A stretch of DNA of 64,000 bases from Streptomyces sp. ITFR-16 (GCF_031844705.1 NZ_CP134609.1:3162001-3226000); one strand, 5' to 3'; counted from the stretch's first letter, positions 47,283 through 57,059 are shown. The notes: a model not told the origin generated them from the letters alone. Program-made: numbers and translations.

Positions 47283-49130
47283 TCACTCCACGGTGACGGA
47301 CTTCGCCAGGTTGCGCGGCTGGTCCACCTCGTTGCCCCGGGCCGTCGCCAGTTCGCAGGCGAAGACCTGCAACGGCACGGTGGCGACCAGCGGCTGAAGC
47401 AGCGTAGGCGTTGCGGGGATCCGGATGAGGTGGTCGGCGTACGGGACGACCTCCTCGTCGCCCTCCTCTGCGATGACGACGGTGAGGGCGCCGCGGGCCC
47501 GGATCTCCTGGATGTTCGACACGATCTTGCCGTGCAGCACCGAGCGCCCGGCCGGGGACGGCACCACCACGACGACCGGCATCCCGTCCTCGATCAGCGC
47601 GATCGGCCCGTGCTTGAGCTCGCCTGCGGCGAACCCCTCGGCGTGCATGTACGCGAGTTCCTTGAGCTTCAACGCGCCTTCCAGCGCGACCGGGTAGCCG
47701 ACGTGCCGGCCGAGGAAGAGCACGGTGTCGTGCCCGGCGAGCGACCGGGCCAGCTCCCGTACCGGCTCCATGGTCTCCAGGACCCGGCCGACCGAGCCGG
47801 AGATCTCGGAGAGCTGGCGGATGACGGTACGGATCTCGTCGCCCCACTTGGTCCCCCGGATCTGGCCGAGGTAGAGCGCGACGAGGTAGCAGGCCACGAG
47901 CTGGGTCAGGAATGCCTTGGTGGAGGCGACGGCGACCTCGGGCCCGGCGTGCGTGTAGAGCACCGCGTCGGACTCGCGCGGGATCGTCGAGCCGTTGGTG
48001 TTGCAGATGGCGAGGACCTTCGCGCCCTGCTCGCGGGCGTGCCGCAGCGCCATCAGGGTGTCCATCGTCTCGCCGGACTGCGAGATGGCGACGACGAGGG
48101 TGTGCGGGTCCAGGATCGGGTCCCGGTAGCGGAACTCGCTGGCGAGTTCGGTCTCGCAGGGCAGCCGGGTCCAGTGCTCGATGGCGTACTTGGCGATCAT
48201 CCCGGCGTGGAACGCGGTCCCGCAGGCGACGATGACCACCTTGTCGACCTCGCGCAGCTCCCCCGGCGAGATCCGCACCTCGTCGAGGTGGAGCGTGCCC
48301 TCCGGGTCGATCCGGCCGAGGAGGGTGTCGGTGACGGCCTTGGGCTGCTCGGCGATCTCCTTGAGCATGAACGAGGCGTAGCCGCCCTTTTCCGCGGCGG
48401 ACGCGTCCCAGTCCACGTGGTACGCGCGCACCTCGGCGGGCTCCCCGTCGAACCCGGTGACCACGACGCCCTCCCGCCGCAGCTCCACCACCTGGTCCTG
48501 GCCGAGCTCGACCGCGGACCGGGTGTGCGCGATGAACGCGGCGACGTCGGAGGCGAGGAAGGCCTCGTCCTCCCCCACCCCGACGACGAGCGGCGAGTTG
48601 CGCCGGGCGCCGACCACGACGTCGGGCGCGTCGGCGAACACCGCGACGAGCGTGAACGCCCCTTCGAGCCGCCGGCACACCTGCCGCATGGCCTCGGCCG
48701 GGTCCCCGCTCTGCGAGTACGCCTCGGCGAGGAGGTGGGCGACGGCCTCGGTGTCGGTCTCGGAGACCAGGTCGTGGCCGCGCTCGCCGAGTTCGGCGCG
48801 CAGGGCGGCGAAGTTCTCGATGATCCCGTTGTGGACGACGGCGACGCGGCCGGCGTTGTCGAGGTGCGGGTGGGCGTTGACGTCGGTGGGCCCGCCGTGG
48901 GTGGCCCACCGGGTGTGCCCGATCCCGGCGCCGCCGGCGGGCAGCGGCCGCTCGCTCAGGGCCTTCTCCAGGTTGACGAGCTTCCCGGCCTTCTTGGCCG
49001 AGGCCAGCCCGCCGTCGGCGAGGACCGCGATGCCGGCGGAGTCGTACCCCCGGTACTCCAGCCGCTTGAGGCCCGCGACGACGACGTCCTGCGCCGACTG
49101 CCCACCGACGTAACCCACGATCCCGCACAT
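47283..49130 (-). CDS. glmS: Glutamine-fructose-6-phosphate aminotransferase
   Basis: 615-aa enzyme making glucosamine 6-phosphate, the first step to UDP-GlcNAc. The N-terminal glutaminase has nucleophile Cys2 (MCGIVGYVG) and the segment GIGHTRWATHGGPTDVNAHPH. Two SIS isomerase domains follow, with SQSGETMDTLMALRHA and STKAFLTQ. The C-terminus ends in KSVTVE. No ribozyme-like leader was recognised upstream. glmM, which makes the next step's product, is encoded at the right end of the window. Confidence 0.97.
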   Translation of the reverse strand: MCGIVGYVGGQSAQDVVVAGLKRLEYRGYDSAGIAVLADGGLASAKKAGKLVNLEKALSERPLPAGGAGIGHTRWATHGGPTDVNAHPHLDNAGRVAVVHNGIIENFAALRAELGERGHDLVSETDTEAVAHLLAEAYSQSGDPAEAMRQVCRRLEGAFTLVAVFADAPDVVVGARRNSPLVVGVGEDEAFLASDVAAFIAHTRSAVELGQDQVVELRREGVVVTGFDGEPAEVRAYHVDWDASAAEKGGYASFMLKEIAEQPKAVTDTLLGRIDPEGTLHLDEVRISPGELREVDKVVIVACGTAFHAGMIAKYAIEHWTRLPCETELASEFRYRDPILDPHTLVVAISQSGETMDTLMALRHAREQGAKVLAICNTNGSTIPRESDAVLYTHAGPEVAVASTKAFLTQLVACYLVALYLGQIRGTKWGDEIRTVIRQLSEISGSVGRVLETMEPVRELARSLAGHDTVLFLGRHVGYPVALEGALKLKELAYMHAEGFAAGELKHGPIALIEDGMPVVVVVPSPAGRSVLHGKIVSNIQEIRARGALTVVIAEEGDEEVVPYADHLIRIPATPTLLQPLVATVPLQVFACELATARGNEVDQPRNLAKSVTVE

Positions 49131-49203
49131 AACGTCCCTCTCCTGGTCGCCGCCCCCCGTTCATCGCATAGTCGCAGAAAACCGCCCTATTTCCCGCCAA
49201 ATC

Positions 49204-49341
49204 AAGCCCACCTGGCGCATCGGAACACACACCGGGCGCATCAAGCCCGTCCGGCGACCGAGGACAACGCGGCCACCACCGAGCCCGCCGCGCATCACCG
49301 ACCGCACCGGTCGGAATCAAGCCCGTCCGGCGCTTGAGGAC
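49204..49341. repeat. Cluster of three dispersed repeats
   Basis: Copies of the AAGCCCGTCCGGCG-GAGGAC element at 49243-49265 and 49319-49341, and a degenerate one starting at 49204 (AAGCCCACCTGGCGCAT). They fill the gap between the glmS start and the end of the MFS gene. No gene is present in this 240-bp gap. Confidence 0.85.
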
Positions 49342-49372
49342 GGCGCGCCACCGGAGGCGGCGCGCCGCATCC

Positions 49373-50863
49373 TCATCCCACCCGCACGGCCTCCACCCCC
49401 GCACCGCTCTCCGCCACCGCCGGGGCCTTCCGCTCGCCGCCCCGCACGAGCACCAGCACCGCGACCCCCGCGACGACCCCCACCGCACCGGCCACCACGG
49501 CCGCCGTGTTCAGCCCCGACGCGAAGGCGGCCCGCAGCGCGTGCTCCGGCACCCCGGCCGCCCGCAGCCCCGGCGCGCCCCCGCCCGCGAGAGCGTGGGA
49601 TTGGCCCTCGCCGAGCGTCTCCCCCATCCGGGAGGTCAGCACCGTCCCGCACACGGCCACCCCGAAGGCGTATCCGAGCTGGCGGAAGGTGTTGACCGCG
49701 CCGCCCGCCATACCCGCGCGCTCCGGCGGTACGGCGGCAAGGGCCGCGCCCGCGAGGGCCGGCGAGACCAGCCCCGTACCGACGCCGGCGACGATCAGCC
49801 CCGGCAGCAGCGCGGGCCACGAGGAGCCCGCGCCCAGTACGGCCTGGCCGAGCGTGCCGAGGCCGATCAGCGCGAGGCCGACACCGATGGTCAGCCTCGG
49901 CTGCGCCCCGTGCAGCAGCCGCCCGCCGACGGCGGCCACGACGAACGCCGTCGCGGCCAGCGGCAGCACCGCGAGCCCGCCCTGCACCGGGCTGAGGCCG
50001 AGCACGGTCTGCAGCCAGATCGAGGTGTACGGCAGCACGGCGAAGGCCGCCATGTTGTACGCGAGCGCCCCGGCCATCACGCCGGTGAACGCGGAGGTGC
50101 GGAAGAGCGACAGGTCCAGCAGCGGGTGCGCGACGCGCCGCTCCACGAGCACGAAGGCCAGCAGGGCGAGCACGGCGACGCCGAGTGTGGCGAGCGTGCG
50201 CCCCGACGTCCATCCCAGGCTTCCCGCCCGGACGACGGCGTACGTCGCCGCGCCCGCGAACAGCGCGAACGTGACGGTCCCCGCCCAGTCGATGCGCCGG
50301 TCCCGCGCCCCGTGCGACTCCGGCACGGTCCGGGCGGTCAGCCAGACGGCGGCGACGCTGACCGGCAGGTTCACGAAGAAGATCCAGCGCCAGCCGGGCC
50401 CCTCGGTCAGCAGCCCGCCGACCACCGGACCGATCGCGGCGGCGCCCCCGCTCACCGCGCCCCACAGCCCGAGCGCGACGGACCGGTCCTTGCCCCGGTA
50501 CACCGAGGCGAGCAGCGGCAGTGTGGTCGCGAACATCGCGGCCGCGCCGACCCCCTGGACCCCGCGCGCGGCCACCAGCGCCGTCGGCGACGAGGCGAGG
50601 CCGCAGGCCAGCGAGGCGACGGCGAACAGCACGACACCCGCGATGTGCACCCGGCGCCGCCCGAGCCGGTCGGCCGCCGCCCCGATGCCGAGGAGCAGCG
50701 CGGCGAGCGCGAGCGCGTATCCGTCGATGACCCATTGCAGATCGGAGAGCGACGCGTCCAGCGCCCGTGCCATGTCCGGCAGCGCCACGATGACGATCGT
50801 GACGTCGAGCAGCAGCATGAACGTCCCCAGACAGACCGCTGTGAGCGGCCCCCACTTACGCAT
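49373..50863 (-). CDS. MFS drug exporter, DHA2 type
   Basis: 496-aa exporter of the EmrB/QacA group with about 14 helices: LLDVTIVIVALPDMARALDASLSDLQWVIDGYALALAALLL covers helices 1-2, and GAAADRLGRRRVHIAG is the conserved loop. Divergent from an AsnC/Lrp-type regulator across 132 bp. A short intergenic repeat follows its stop. ATG 50863 has GGGAGAAAG upstream. Confidence 0.92.
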   Translation of the reverse strand: MRKWGPLTAVCLGTFMLLLDVTIVIVALPDMARALDASLSDLQWVIDGYALALAALLLGIGAAADRLGRRRVHIAGVVLFAVASLACGLASSPTALVAARGVQGVGAAAMFATTLPLLASVYRGKDRSVALGLWGAVSGGAAAIGPVVGGLLTEGPGWRWIFFVNLPVSVAAVWLTARTVPESHGARDRRIDWAGTVTFALFAGAATYAVVRAGSLGWTSGRTLATLGVAVLALLAFVLVERRVAHPLLDLSLFRTSAFTGVMAGALAYNMAAFAVLPYTSIWLQTVLGLSPVQGGLAVLPLAATAFVVAAVGGRLLHGAQPRLTIGVGLALIGLGTLGQAVLGAGSSWPALLPGLIVAGVGTGLVSPALAGAALAAVPPERAGMAGGAVNTFRQLGYAFGVAVCGTVLTSRMGETLGEGQSHALAGGGAPGLRAAGVPEHALRAAFASGLNTAAVVAGAVGVVAGVAVLVLVRGGERKAPAVAESGAGVEAVRVG

Positions 50864-50995
50864 GTCTTTCTCCCTGTACGGCTACGGATACGGCTCCGGC
50901 GTGATCGCCCGGCCGCTCCCGTACGATCGAATGACCGCGACCGAAAACCCCAGCCAGAAGTCACCGAACGCCGGAATCCGACACAGAAGAGGCCC

Positions 50996-51985
50996 ATGGC
51001 AGTGGAATCCAACGCACCGAGCGACGCCCTCGACCTGCGGATCCTGCACGCGCTGGAGCTGGACGCGCGGGCCTCCTTCAGCCGGATCGCCGGGGTGCTC
51101 GGTGTCTCGGACCAGACGGTGGCGCGCCGCTTCCGCCGGTTGCGGACCGAGGGCGGACTGCGGATCGTCGGGGTGCGCTGCGCGACCGCCGAGGACTCGC
51201 TCGACCACTGGCTGCTGCGGGTGCGGTGCGCGCCCGAGGGCGCGCTGGCCATCGCCCAGGCCCTGGCGAAACGCCCGGACACCTCCTGGATCGGCCTCAC
51301 CTCGGGCGGTACGGAGGTGACGTGCACGGCCAATGTGCGCGGCCGGGGCGACGCCGACGACCTGCTCCTCGGCAAGCTCCCGCGCACCCCGCACATCGTC
51401 GACATCCGCGCGCACCAGCTTCTGCACCGCTTCTACGGCGGCCCCTCGGGCTGGCTCCACAAGAGCGGCGCGCTCTCCCCCGAGGAGGCCGCCGCCCTGA
51501 CCCCGCCCCCGCCCCCGGAGCACCCGGGCCCGGCCGTCATCACCGCCGAGGACGAGCCCCTGGTCGCCGCGCTGGAACGGGACGGCCGGGCCACGTACCC
51601 GGAACTCCAGAAGGCGACGGGCCGCTCCGAATCAGCGGTCAAGCGCCGCATGGCCCAGCTGACGGCCTCGGGCGCGCTCTATGTGGACGTCGAGTTCGAC
51701 TCCGAGCACGTCGGCTTCCGCAAGGCGACCATGCTCTGCATCACGGCCGCGCCCCGCGCCCTCCAGTCGGTGGGCGAAGCGCTCGCCACGGACCGCGAGG
51801 TCGCCTACGCGACGGCCACCACGGGCCCGTCCAACCTGATGGCCGTGGTGATCACCCGCGACACGGCCCACCTCTACCGCTACCTCAGCGAACGCCTGGG
51901 CCGGCTGGACGGGGTCGAACACGTGGAGTCGATGCCGTTCCTGCGTCAGGTGAAGCAGCTGACGTACCGGCCGTTCCGGGGGTAG
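50996..51985 (+). CDS. AsnC/Lrp-family regulator with two HTH/RAM-like halves
   Basis: 329-aa regulator about twice the usual Lrp length. Helix-turn-helix one lies at about residues 12-55 (LDLRILHALELDARASFSRIAGVLGVSDQTVARRFRRL) and helix-turn-helix two at about 188-225 (EPLVAALERDGRATYPELQKATGRSESAVKRRMAQL), each followed by a RAM-type region. This tandem form is known in actinobacteria. ATG 50996 is preceded by AGAAGAGG. Probably controls the divergent exporter; the ligand is likely an amino acid or a related small molecule (inference). Confidence 0.87.
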   Translation: MAVESNAPSDALDLRILHALELDARASFSRIAGVLGVSDQTVARRFRRLRTEGGLRIVGVRCATAEDSLDHWLLRVRCAPEGALAIAQALAKRPDTSWIGLTSGGTEVTCTANVRGRGDADDLLLGKLPRTPHIVDIRAHQLLHRFYGGPSGWLHKSGALSPEEAAALTPPPPPEHPGPAVITAEDEPLVAALERDGRATYPELQKATGRSESAVKRRMAQLTASGALYVDVEFDSEHVGFRKATMLCITAAPRALQSVGEALATDREVAYATATTGPSNLMAVVITRDTAHLYRYLSERLGRLDGVEHVESMPFLRQVKQLTYRPFRG

Positions 51986-51999
51986 GCGGGGGCCTGCGG

Positions 52000-52206
52000 T
52001 CAGTGCGTCGACGCGTACGCCACGAAGTCGGCCCAGGCCGCCGGGGCGAAGCCGAGTTCGGGGCCGGGGATGTTCTTGGAGTCGCGGACGTGAACGGCGG
52101 TGAGGGCAGCGGCCACCTCGACGCACTGAGGCCCGTCGTTCGTGCTGTAGCTGCTCTTGACCCAGCTCAGGTCCGCAGAGCTTCCGGCCGAGGGCTTGGC
52201 ACTCAT
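52000..52206 (-). CDS. DUF397 protein
   Basis: 68-aa DUF397 protein: LSWVKSSYSTNDGPQCVEVA is the family core. Such small proteins are encoded next to Scr1/WhiJ-like regulators in Streptomyces and are thought to bind or regulate them. It overlaps the preceding regulator gene by 4 bp (ATGA). Confidence 0.93.
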   Translation of the reverse strand: MSAKPSAGSSADLSWVKSSYSTNDGPQCVEVAAALTAVHVRDSKNIPGPELGFAPAAWADFVAYASTH

Positions 52207-53054
52207 GTCTCTCCCAGCAGTTTTTCGATAAAGGTCCGCGACAGCCGAGGCGTGAGCGCTTGTGCCCTGATCATGCCGTACCGCATCTCAAGGATCTGTA
52301 CTTCCTTGGGATCACTGATCAGCCGACTGGTGAGTTGGACCTCGTTGTGCCCCACAGCCGTGCCGTCTCTCAGCTTAAGCACCTCGTGCGAGCCACCCAA
52401 ACCCGCGTGCTCCTCGGTTTCCGTCGGCATCACCTGGATCTCGACGTGTCTCAACGAGGCCATTTCTAGCAGGTGTTGGAGCTGTCCACGCAACACGTTT
52501 TTCCCACCCGTCGGCCGCCTCAGCGTCGCCTCCTCCTGCACAAAGGTCAGGAGGGGAGAAGGCCTGCGCTCGAAGATGGACTGACGGGCCATACGCGCCG
52601 CGACAAGCCGGTCGATCTGCTCCTCCGCGTACGCGGGGCGCCGCTCCTGATACAGGGCGCGCGCATACGCCTCGGTCTGGAGCAGGCCGTCGATGACGCC
52701 GCTGGCGTACGACCCGAGCTCCACGGCATCGGCCTCCAGCTTGGTCAGATCCCGGATCTTCTTCGGGTACCGCGCCTCCGCCACGTCCTGCTTCATCGCG
52801 GAGATCTTGCCGCCCGCGCCGAGGGCCTTGTCCGACTTGTCCAGGAACTCCGGCTTGGGGATCCGTGTCCCGGCCTCCACCTTGTAGACCAGGTTCTCGC
52901 TGTAGCCGATCAGCTCGCCGAGTTCCGCCGGACGTAACCCCGCCGCCTCGCGCCAGAGCCTGATCTGCCGGCCGACCGCCGCGATCACCGCACCCGAATC
53001 GTCCTCGGGTTCGATGTCCCATCCCGGCTCGTCCACAACGCCGTTGACACCCAT
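52203..53054 (-). CDS. WhiJ/Scr1-like HTH regulator (DUF5753)
   Basis: 283 aa. An N-terminal XRE-type helix-turn-helix (about residues 20-75: VGRQIRLWREAAGLRPAELGELIGYSENLVYKVEAGTRIPKPE) followed by a DUF5753 effector domain (about 95-280). Such regulators act in development and antibiotic control together with a DUF397 protein and an ATPase. ATG 53054 is used; a start further up adds a Gly-rich run. DUF397 follows; an ATPase gene is divergent. Confidence 0.9.
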   Translation of the reverse strand: MGVNGVVDEPGWDIEPEDDSGAVIAAVGRQIRLWREAAGLRPAELGELIGYSENLVYKVEAGTRIPKPEFLDKSDKALGAGGKISAMKQDVAEARYPKKIRDLTKLEADAVELGSYASGVIDGLLQTEAYARALYQERRPAYAEEQIDRLVAARMARQSIFERRPSPLLTFVQEEATLRRPTGGKNVLRGQLQHLLEMASLRHVEIQVMPTETEEHAGLGGSHEVLKLRDGTAVGHNEVQLTSRLISDPKEVQILEMRYGMIRAQALTPRLSRTFIEKLLGET

Positions 53055-53190
53055 ACGCCACCCGCCTCCACCCGCATCCCGCACCCGAGCGCTGTACGCG
53101 ATGGACAGGTCCGTACAACCGCTGGACAGTCACCGTCCGTACACGCGTCACTCCTGTTCAGGGTAGACACCAACGGCCACGCTGAGTGAT

Positions 53191-53667
53191 GTGAACCGAG
53201 AAATCACCCACCCCCGCATCCGCAGCGGCCAGTTCGCCGTCCAGCTCTCCGCCACCCGCCGGGGCGCCCGGCTCGCCCGGCTGCTGGCGACGGAGCAGCT
53301 CCGCTCCTGGGGCCTGCCCCTCGACGACGCGGCTCTCGTCGTCGCCGAACTCGCGGCGAACGCCACGCTGCACGGACACGTACCGGGACGGGACTTCCGC
53401 GTCCTGCTGCTCGTCGACGAGGACACGCTGCGTGTCGAAGTGACGGACGTACGCGGCGAGGAACTCCCCCGCCTCCAGGAGCGGAACGACATCGCCGACG
53501 GCGGGCGCGGGCTGCTGCTCGTCGAGGCGCTCGCCGCCCGATGGGGCGTCGAGCGCGGGCCGTTCCCCCGCAAGACCGTGTGGGCGGAACTCGCCCTCGC
53601 ACCGGATCGTGCCCACCGCGACCCGGTCCGCCGCGACCCGGTCCCCCACGACGCAAAAAGCTTTTAA
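53191..53667 (+). CDS. HATPase_c regulatory ATPase (anti-sigma-like)
   Basis: 158-aa protein with the GHKL ATP-binding fold: N-box VVAELAANATLHGHV, and a G-box like DGGRGLLLVEALAARWG. It lacks a phospho-acceptor domain, so is more like serine-protein kinase anti-sigma factors than a histidine kinase. Commonly found with the WhiJ/DUF397 pair. GTG 53191 is the start. The 3' end is AT-rich (AAAAGCTTTTAA). Confidence 0.88.
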   Translation: MNREITHPRIRSGQFAVQLSATRRGARLARLLATEQLRSWGLPLDDAALVVAELAANATLHGHVPGRDFRVLLLVDEDTLRVEVTDVRGEELPRLQERNDIADGGRGLLLVEALAARWGVERGPFPRKTVWAELALAPDRAHRDPVRRDPVPHDAKSF

Positions 53668-53901
53668 GTCCCTGGGAAGAAGAAACCAACCAGACCCGGC
53701 CCACCCGGGTGGGCCTCAGCGGGCCCCGCGCGCCCGCGAGCGCCCATCACCCGCACGGGTGAGCTTGCCCAACTGGGCTGGATTTCGCCCCGGTTGCCTG
53801 GCATATGCTCACGAAACCAAACTTCAGAACTGAGACGGCCCCCGCCGGGACACCAAATCCCGAGCGAGGGCCTGACCACCGAGGAAGGCAACAACTTCCC
53901 G

Positions 53902-54714
53902 ATGGATACCCCGCAGATTATCGCGCCCCCGCGCGCCCCGTCCGGCGGCGTCGTACACATGAATGTGCGTCACACCAGCCACTTCACCGTCGTCGGCAAC
54001 CACCTCGCCCAGCACCCCGGCCTCTCGCTCACCGCGATCGGCCTCGCCACGCACATCCAGTCGCTGCCCGCCGGAGCCAAGATCGGCATCAAGTGCCTGG
54101 CCGAGCGCTTCCCGGAGAGCGAGACCCGCATCGCCGGGGCCCTGCGCGAGCTGGAGACCTACGGCTATCTGAAACGCACCCGCGAGCGCCTTCCCAGCGG
54201 CCGGGTCGTCACGCGCACCACGTCGTTCAACAAGCCGGGCATCGCGCCCTCGCGCCCGCCCTGCCCAGCGCCTGCCGGGCCGCCACCCGTCGTACGGGAA
54301 GAGCCCGCACCGCGCCCGGCCGCGCCCGCGAAACCGATGGTCACCGGTCCTGCGGATCTGCTCCCCACCGCCTCCGAAGTCCTGGCCCGCCTGCGCCTCG
54401 TCTCCGACGCCCTGCCGCTCTCCTCGGTGGAGGTACGGACGCTGGCCCCCGCCGTCGCCGCCTGGCTGGAGCGCGGCGTCACCCCCGAGGCCGTCACACG
54501 GGCCCTGACGACGGGCCTCCCCGCTCCACTGAAGCACCCGGCGAGATTCCTGGAACACCGGCTGACCACCCGCCTCCCGGCACCGCTGCCGCCCGCCGTC
54601 CCGGTCGTCCCGCACGACCCGCTGCAGAACTGCGACGGCTGCGACCGCGCGTTCAGAGCCCCCGAGCCGGGGCACTGCACCGAGTGCCGGTGGGAGCGGC
54701 CCGCTACGGCGTAG
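53902..54714 (+). CDS. Winged-helix protein with C-terminal zinc ribbon
   Basis: 270 aa. The middle (about residues 20-110) is a replication-initiator/DnaD-like winged helix: [35 protein letters not shown] and [30 protein letters not shown]. The C-terminus holds NCDGCDRAF and HCTECRWE, a CxxC-CxxC zinc site. Function is unknown; relatives occur with developmental regulator clusters in Streptomyces. ATG 53902 has GAGGAAGG 13 nt upstream. It converges with the LysR pseudogene (11-bp overlap). Confidence 0.75.
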   Translation: MDTPQIIAPPRAPSGGVVHMNVRHTSHFTVVGNHLAQHPGLSLTAIGLATHIQSLPAGAKIGIKCLAERFPESETRIAGALRELETYGYLKRTRERLPSGRVVTRTTSFNKPGIAPSRPPCPAPAGPPPVVREEPAPRPAAPAKPMVTGPADLLPTASEVLARLRLVSDALPLSSVEVRTLAPAVAAWLERGVTPEAVTRALTTGLPAPLKHPARFLEHRLTTRLPAPLPPAVPVVPHDPLQNCDGCDRAFRAPEPGHCTECRWERPATA

Positions 54715-55571
54715 CGGCCCCGTCCGGCGACCGCAGCCAGCCGCCCGAGCGGGCCGTCTCGGTTGCCGTGCGCAGGAGTTGGGCGACGGCGGGGCGGGCG
54801 CCAGAGCAGGCCCGCGGGCAGGCTGGACGCGGCCGAGGCACCGACCACGGAGACGGCGTCGCCGCGTACCACCGGGGTGTGGCCGGCGTCGAACGACAGC
54901 GGGCGCAGCATCAGGTCCGGGCTGACGCCGACACGGTCGAGGACGGCGATGATCGCGTCGTAGTGGCCGGGGTTGGCCTCGCGCGGGTGGATGAGCAGGG
55001 TCTCACCGGCCAGGGCCGCGGGGTCGACGGCGGGCAGGGCGGCGAGCCGGTGTCCGGCGGCCAGCAGGACGCCCTGCGGCTCCAGCCGTACGAGCGTGCG
55101 CACCAGTTCCGGCGTGGGCGGCGGGCAGCGGACCAGGCCCGCGTCGAGCGTGCCGTCGGCGACCCCGGCGAGGATCTCGGCGGTGGGGAGCAGCCGGGTG
55201 GTGGCGGTGAGGCCCGGCAGCCGCTCGGCCAGGGCGGCGAGGAGGGCCGGGGCCGTCTCGTAACTCGTGCTCATGCTGTACCCGAGCGCCAGCGTCCCAT
55301 GCTCGCCGCCGGCGAAGCCGCGTACATCGCGCCAGAGCCGGTCGGCGTCCTCGCAGAGGGCGGCTCCGCGCTCCATCAACACCCGCCCGGCCTCGGTCGG
55401 TTCGACGGAGTGGGTGGTGCGGTCCAGGAGCTGGACGCCCAACTCCTTCTCCAGCTCGCGTATCTGCCGGCTGAGAGCGGGCTGGGCGATGTGCAGCCGC
55501 TCGGCGGCGCGCGTGAAGTTGCGCTCCTCGGCCACGGCCAGGAAGTAGCGCAGACGCCGGAGTTCGGACAT
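54704..55571 (-). pseudogene. LysR regulator gene with a frameshift near its 3' end
   Basis: The first 260 or so residues are a normal LysR regulator ([30 protein letters not shown]). After SSLPAGLLW (about base 54803) the frame gives Arg/Pro-rich sequence and would run to 54165 through the opposite gene. In another frame the typical LysR end [20 protein letters not shown] then WLRSPDG continues to a stop at 54704. So a small deletion or indel disrupts the C-terminus. It lies divergent from the SnoaL-like/MDR gene pair, which it may once have controlled. Confidence 0.7.
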
Positions 55572-55707
55572 GCGCAGCAGCATACGAGCCGCGCTGACCA
55601 GCGGTGATGCCGGCCGGTTCTGGAGCGATCGAGAACAGGTCTTTCCCTGCGCGGCCCCCGCGCTCCTAGCGTTCGGGAGTCAGCGGATACGAGCAACGGA
55701 GCAGGCC

Positions 55708-56115
55708 ATGAACAGCACTCACCCCAGCCCCAAGGACGTCGTCCTCGACTACATGAACACGCTCGTCGAGGGGGACATGGACCGGCTGCGGGCGTTCTTC
55801 GGTCCCGACGTCACCTGGACGCTCGCCGGGGATCTGCCGGTGTCGGGGACCTGGACGGGGCCGGACGAGATCTTCGACGACTTCGTGGGCCAGATGGTCG
55901 CCCGGCTGGTACCCGAGTCGGTGGAGATCGAGTTCGAGGGTGTGATCGCGGAGGGCGAGCGCGTCCTGGCGGAGTGGAACACCCGGGGGCTGACGCGGAA
56001 GGGCGCCCGGTACGACCAGCACTGCCTGGCCGTGTTCACGGTGCGCGACGGCCGGATCGCCTCCGTGCGCGAGCACTTCGACACCTTGCACGCCCACACC
56101 GTCGTCTTCGCCTGA
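55708..56115 (+). CDS. SnoaL-like (NTF2-fold) protein
   Basis: 135-aa polyketide-cyclase/SnoaL-like fold: MNTLVEGDMDRLRAFFGPDVTWTLAGDLPVSGTWTG and CLAVFTVRDGRIASVREHFDTL match the family. Probably an isomerase, hydratase or ligand-binding protein; the substrate is unknown. It is followed after 20 bp by an MDR oxidoreductase gene with a good ribosome site (GGAGGG), so the two form an operon divergent from the LysR pseudogene. Confidence 0.85.
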   Translation: MNSTHPSPKDVVLDYMNTLVEGDMDRLRAFFGPDVTWTLAGDLPVSGTWTGPDEIFDDFVGQMVARLVPESVEIEFEGVIAEGERVLAEWNTRGLTRKGARYDQHCLAVFTVRDGRIASVREHFDTLHAHTVVFA

Positions 56116-56135
56116 GAAAGAGGAGGGAGCATCCG

Positions 56136-57059
56136 ATGAGAGCGCTGGTCCCCACCGGAACATCGGTCCTGCTCGGCGAGGCACCCGAGCCCGAGCCCGC
56201 CGCCGACGAGGCCCTGGTCTCGGTCGAGGCGTACTCGGTCAACCGGGGCGAGACCTTCCAGCTGGACGGGCAGCTCGGCCGGCGGTGGCCCGGCTGGCGG
56301 CCCGGCAAGGACGTCGCGGGCACGGTGATACGGGCGGCGGCCGACGGCACGGGGCCGGCGGCGGGCACCCGGGTCGTCGCCCATCCGCCCGCGTACGGCT
56401 GGGCCGAGCGCGTCGCGGTCCCGGTCCACAGCGTCGCGGCCCTCCCGGACAGCGTCGACGCGGTGACCGCTGCGGCGCTCCCCCTGGCGGGCATCACCGC
56501 ACTGCGCCTACTCCGGGCGGCGGGCCCGGTGGCGGCCCGGCGGCTGCTGCTCACCGGGGCGAGCGGGGGCGTCGGCCACTACGTCACGGAGCTGGCGGCG
56601 TCCTCGGGCGCGGCGGTCACGGCGGTCAGCGCGACGCCGGAGCGGGGGGCCGGGCTGCTGGAGCGGGGCGCGGTGGACGTGGTCACCTCGCCGGACGCCG
56701 CCGGGGGCCCGTACGACATCGTGCTGGAGTCGGTGGGCGGCGCCTCCCTGCCGGCCGCCCTGGCCCGGCTCGCCCCGGGCGGGCTGCTGGTCTGGTTCGG
56801 CCAGGCGAGCAGGACCCCGGTGACGCTGGACTTCTTCGACTTCTTCAAGGGCCCGGGCCAGGCCCGTATCGCGCACTTCGACTACACCCGCGCGGACACG
56901 GCGTACGCCACCGACCTCGCCACGCTGGTCCGTCTCGTGGCGGGCGGCCGCCTGCACCCGGAGATCGGCTCGGTCCGGGACTGGTCCCGTACGGCGGACG
57001 TCATCGGGGACATCCGGGGAAGGCGGGTGCGGGGGAACGCGGTGCTGACAGTGGGGTGA
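56136..57059 (+). CDS. MDR family NADPH:quinone oxidoreductase-like protein
   Basis: 307-aa medium-chain dehydrogenase/reductase without zinc ligands, i.e. quinone-oxidoreductase type. The catalytic domain starts RALVPTGTSVLLGEAPEP; the NADP motif is GASGGVGHYV (about residues 140-149). It probably reduces a quinone or an enone. It follows the SnoaL-like gene in an operon; the LysR beside it is degraded, so regulation may be lost. Confidence 0.87.
   Translation: MRALVPTGTSVLLGEAPEPEPAADEALVSVEAYSVNRGETFQLDGQLGRRWPGWRPGKDVAGTVIRAAADGTGPAAGTRVVAHPPAYGWAERVAVPVHSVAALPDSVDAVTAAALPLAGITALRLLRAAGPVAARRLLLTGASGGVGHYVTELAASSGAAVTAVSATPERGAGLLERGAVDVVTSPDAAGGPYDIVLESVGGASLPAALARLAPGGLLVWFGQASRTPVTLDFFDFFKGPGQARIAHFDYTRADTAYATDLATLVRLVAGGRLHPEIGSVRDWSRTADVIGDIRGRRVRGNAVLTVG

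Noticed and set aside
49621-49650. CTCCCCCAT...GGGAGG resembling the palindromic insertion of the sigma gene
   Set aside because: Lies in frame within the MFS coding sequence with normal codons and lacks the outer GGTGCT/TACC ends, so chance similarity is likely.
54165-54703. C-terminal extension of the LysR reading to 54165
   Set aside because: Antisense through the winged-helix gene, Arg/Pro-rich, no LysR sequence; best explained by a frameshift.
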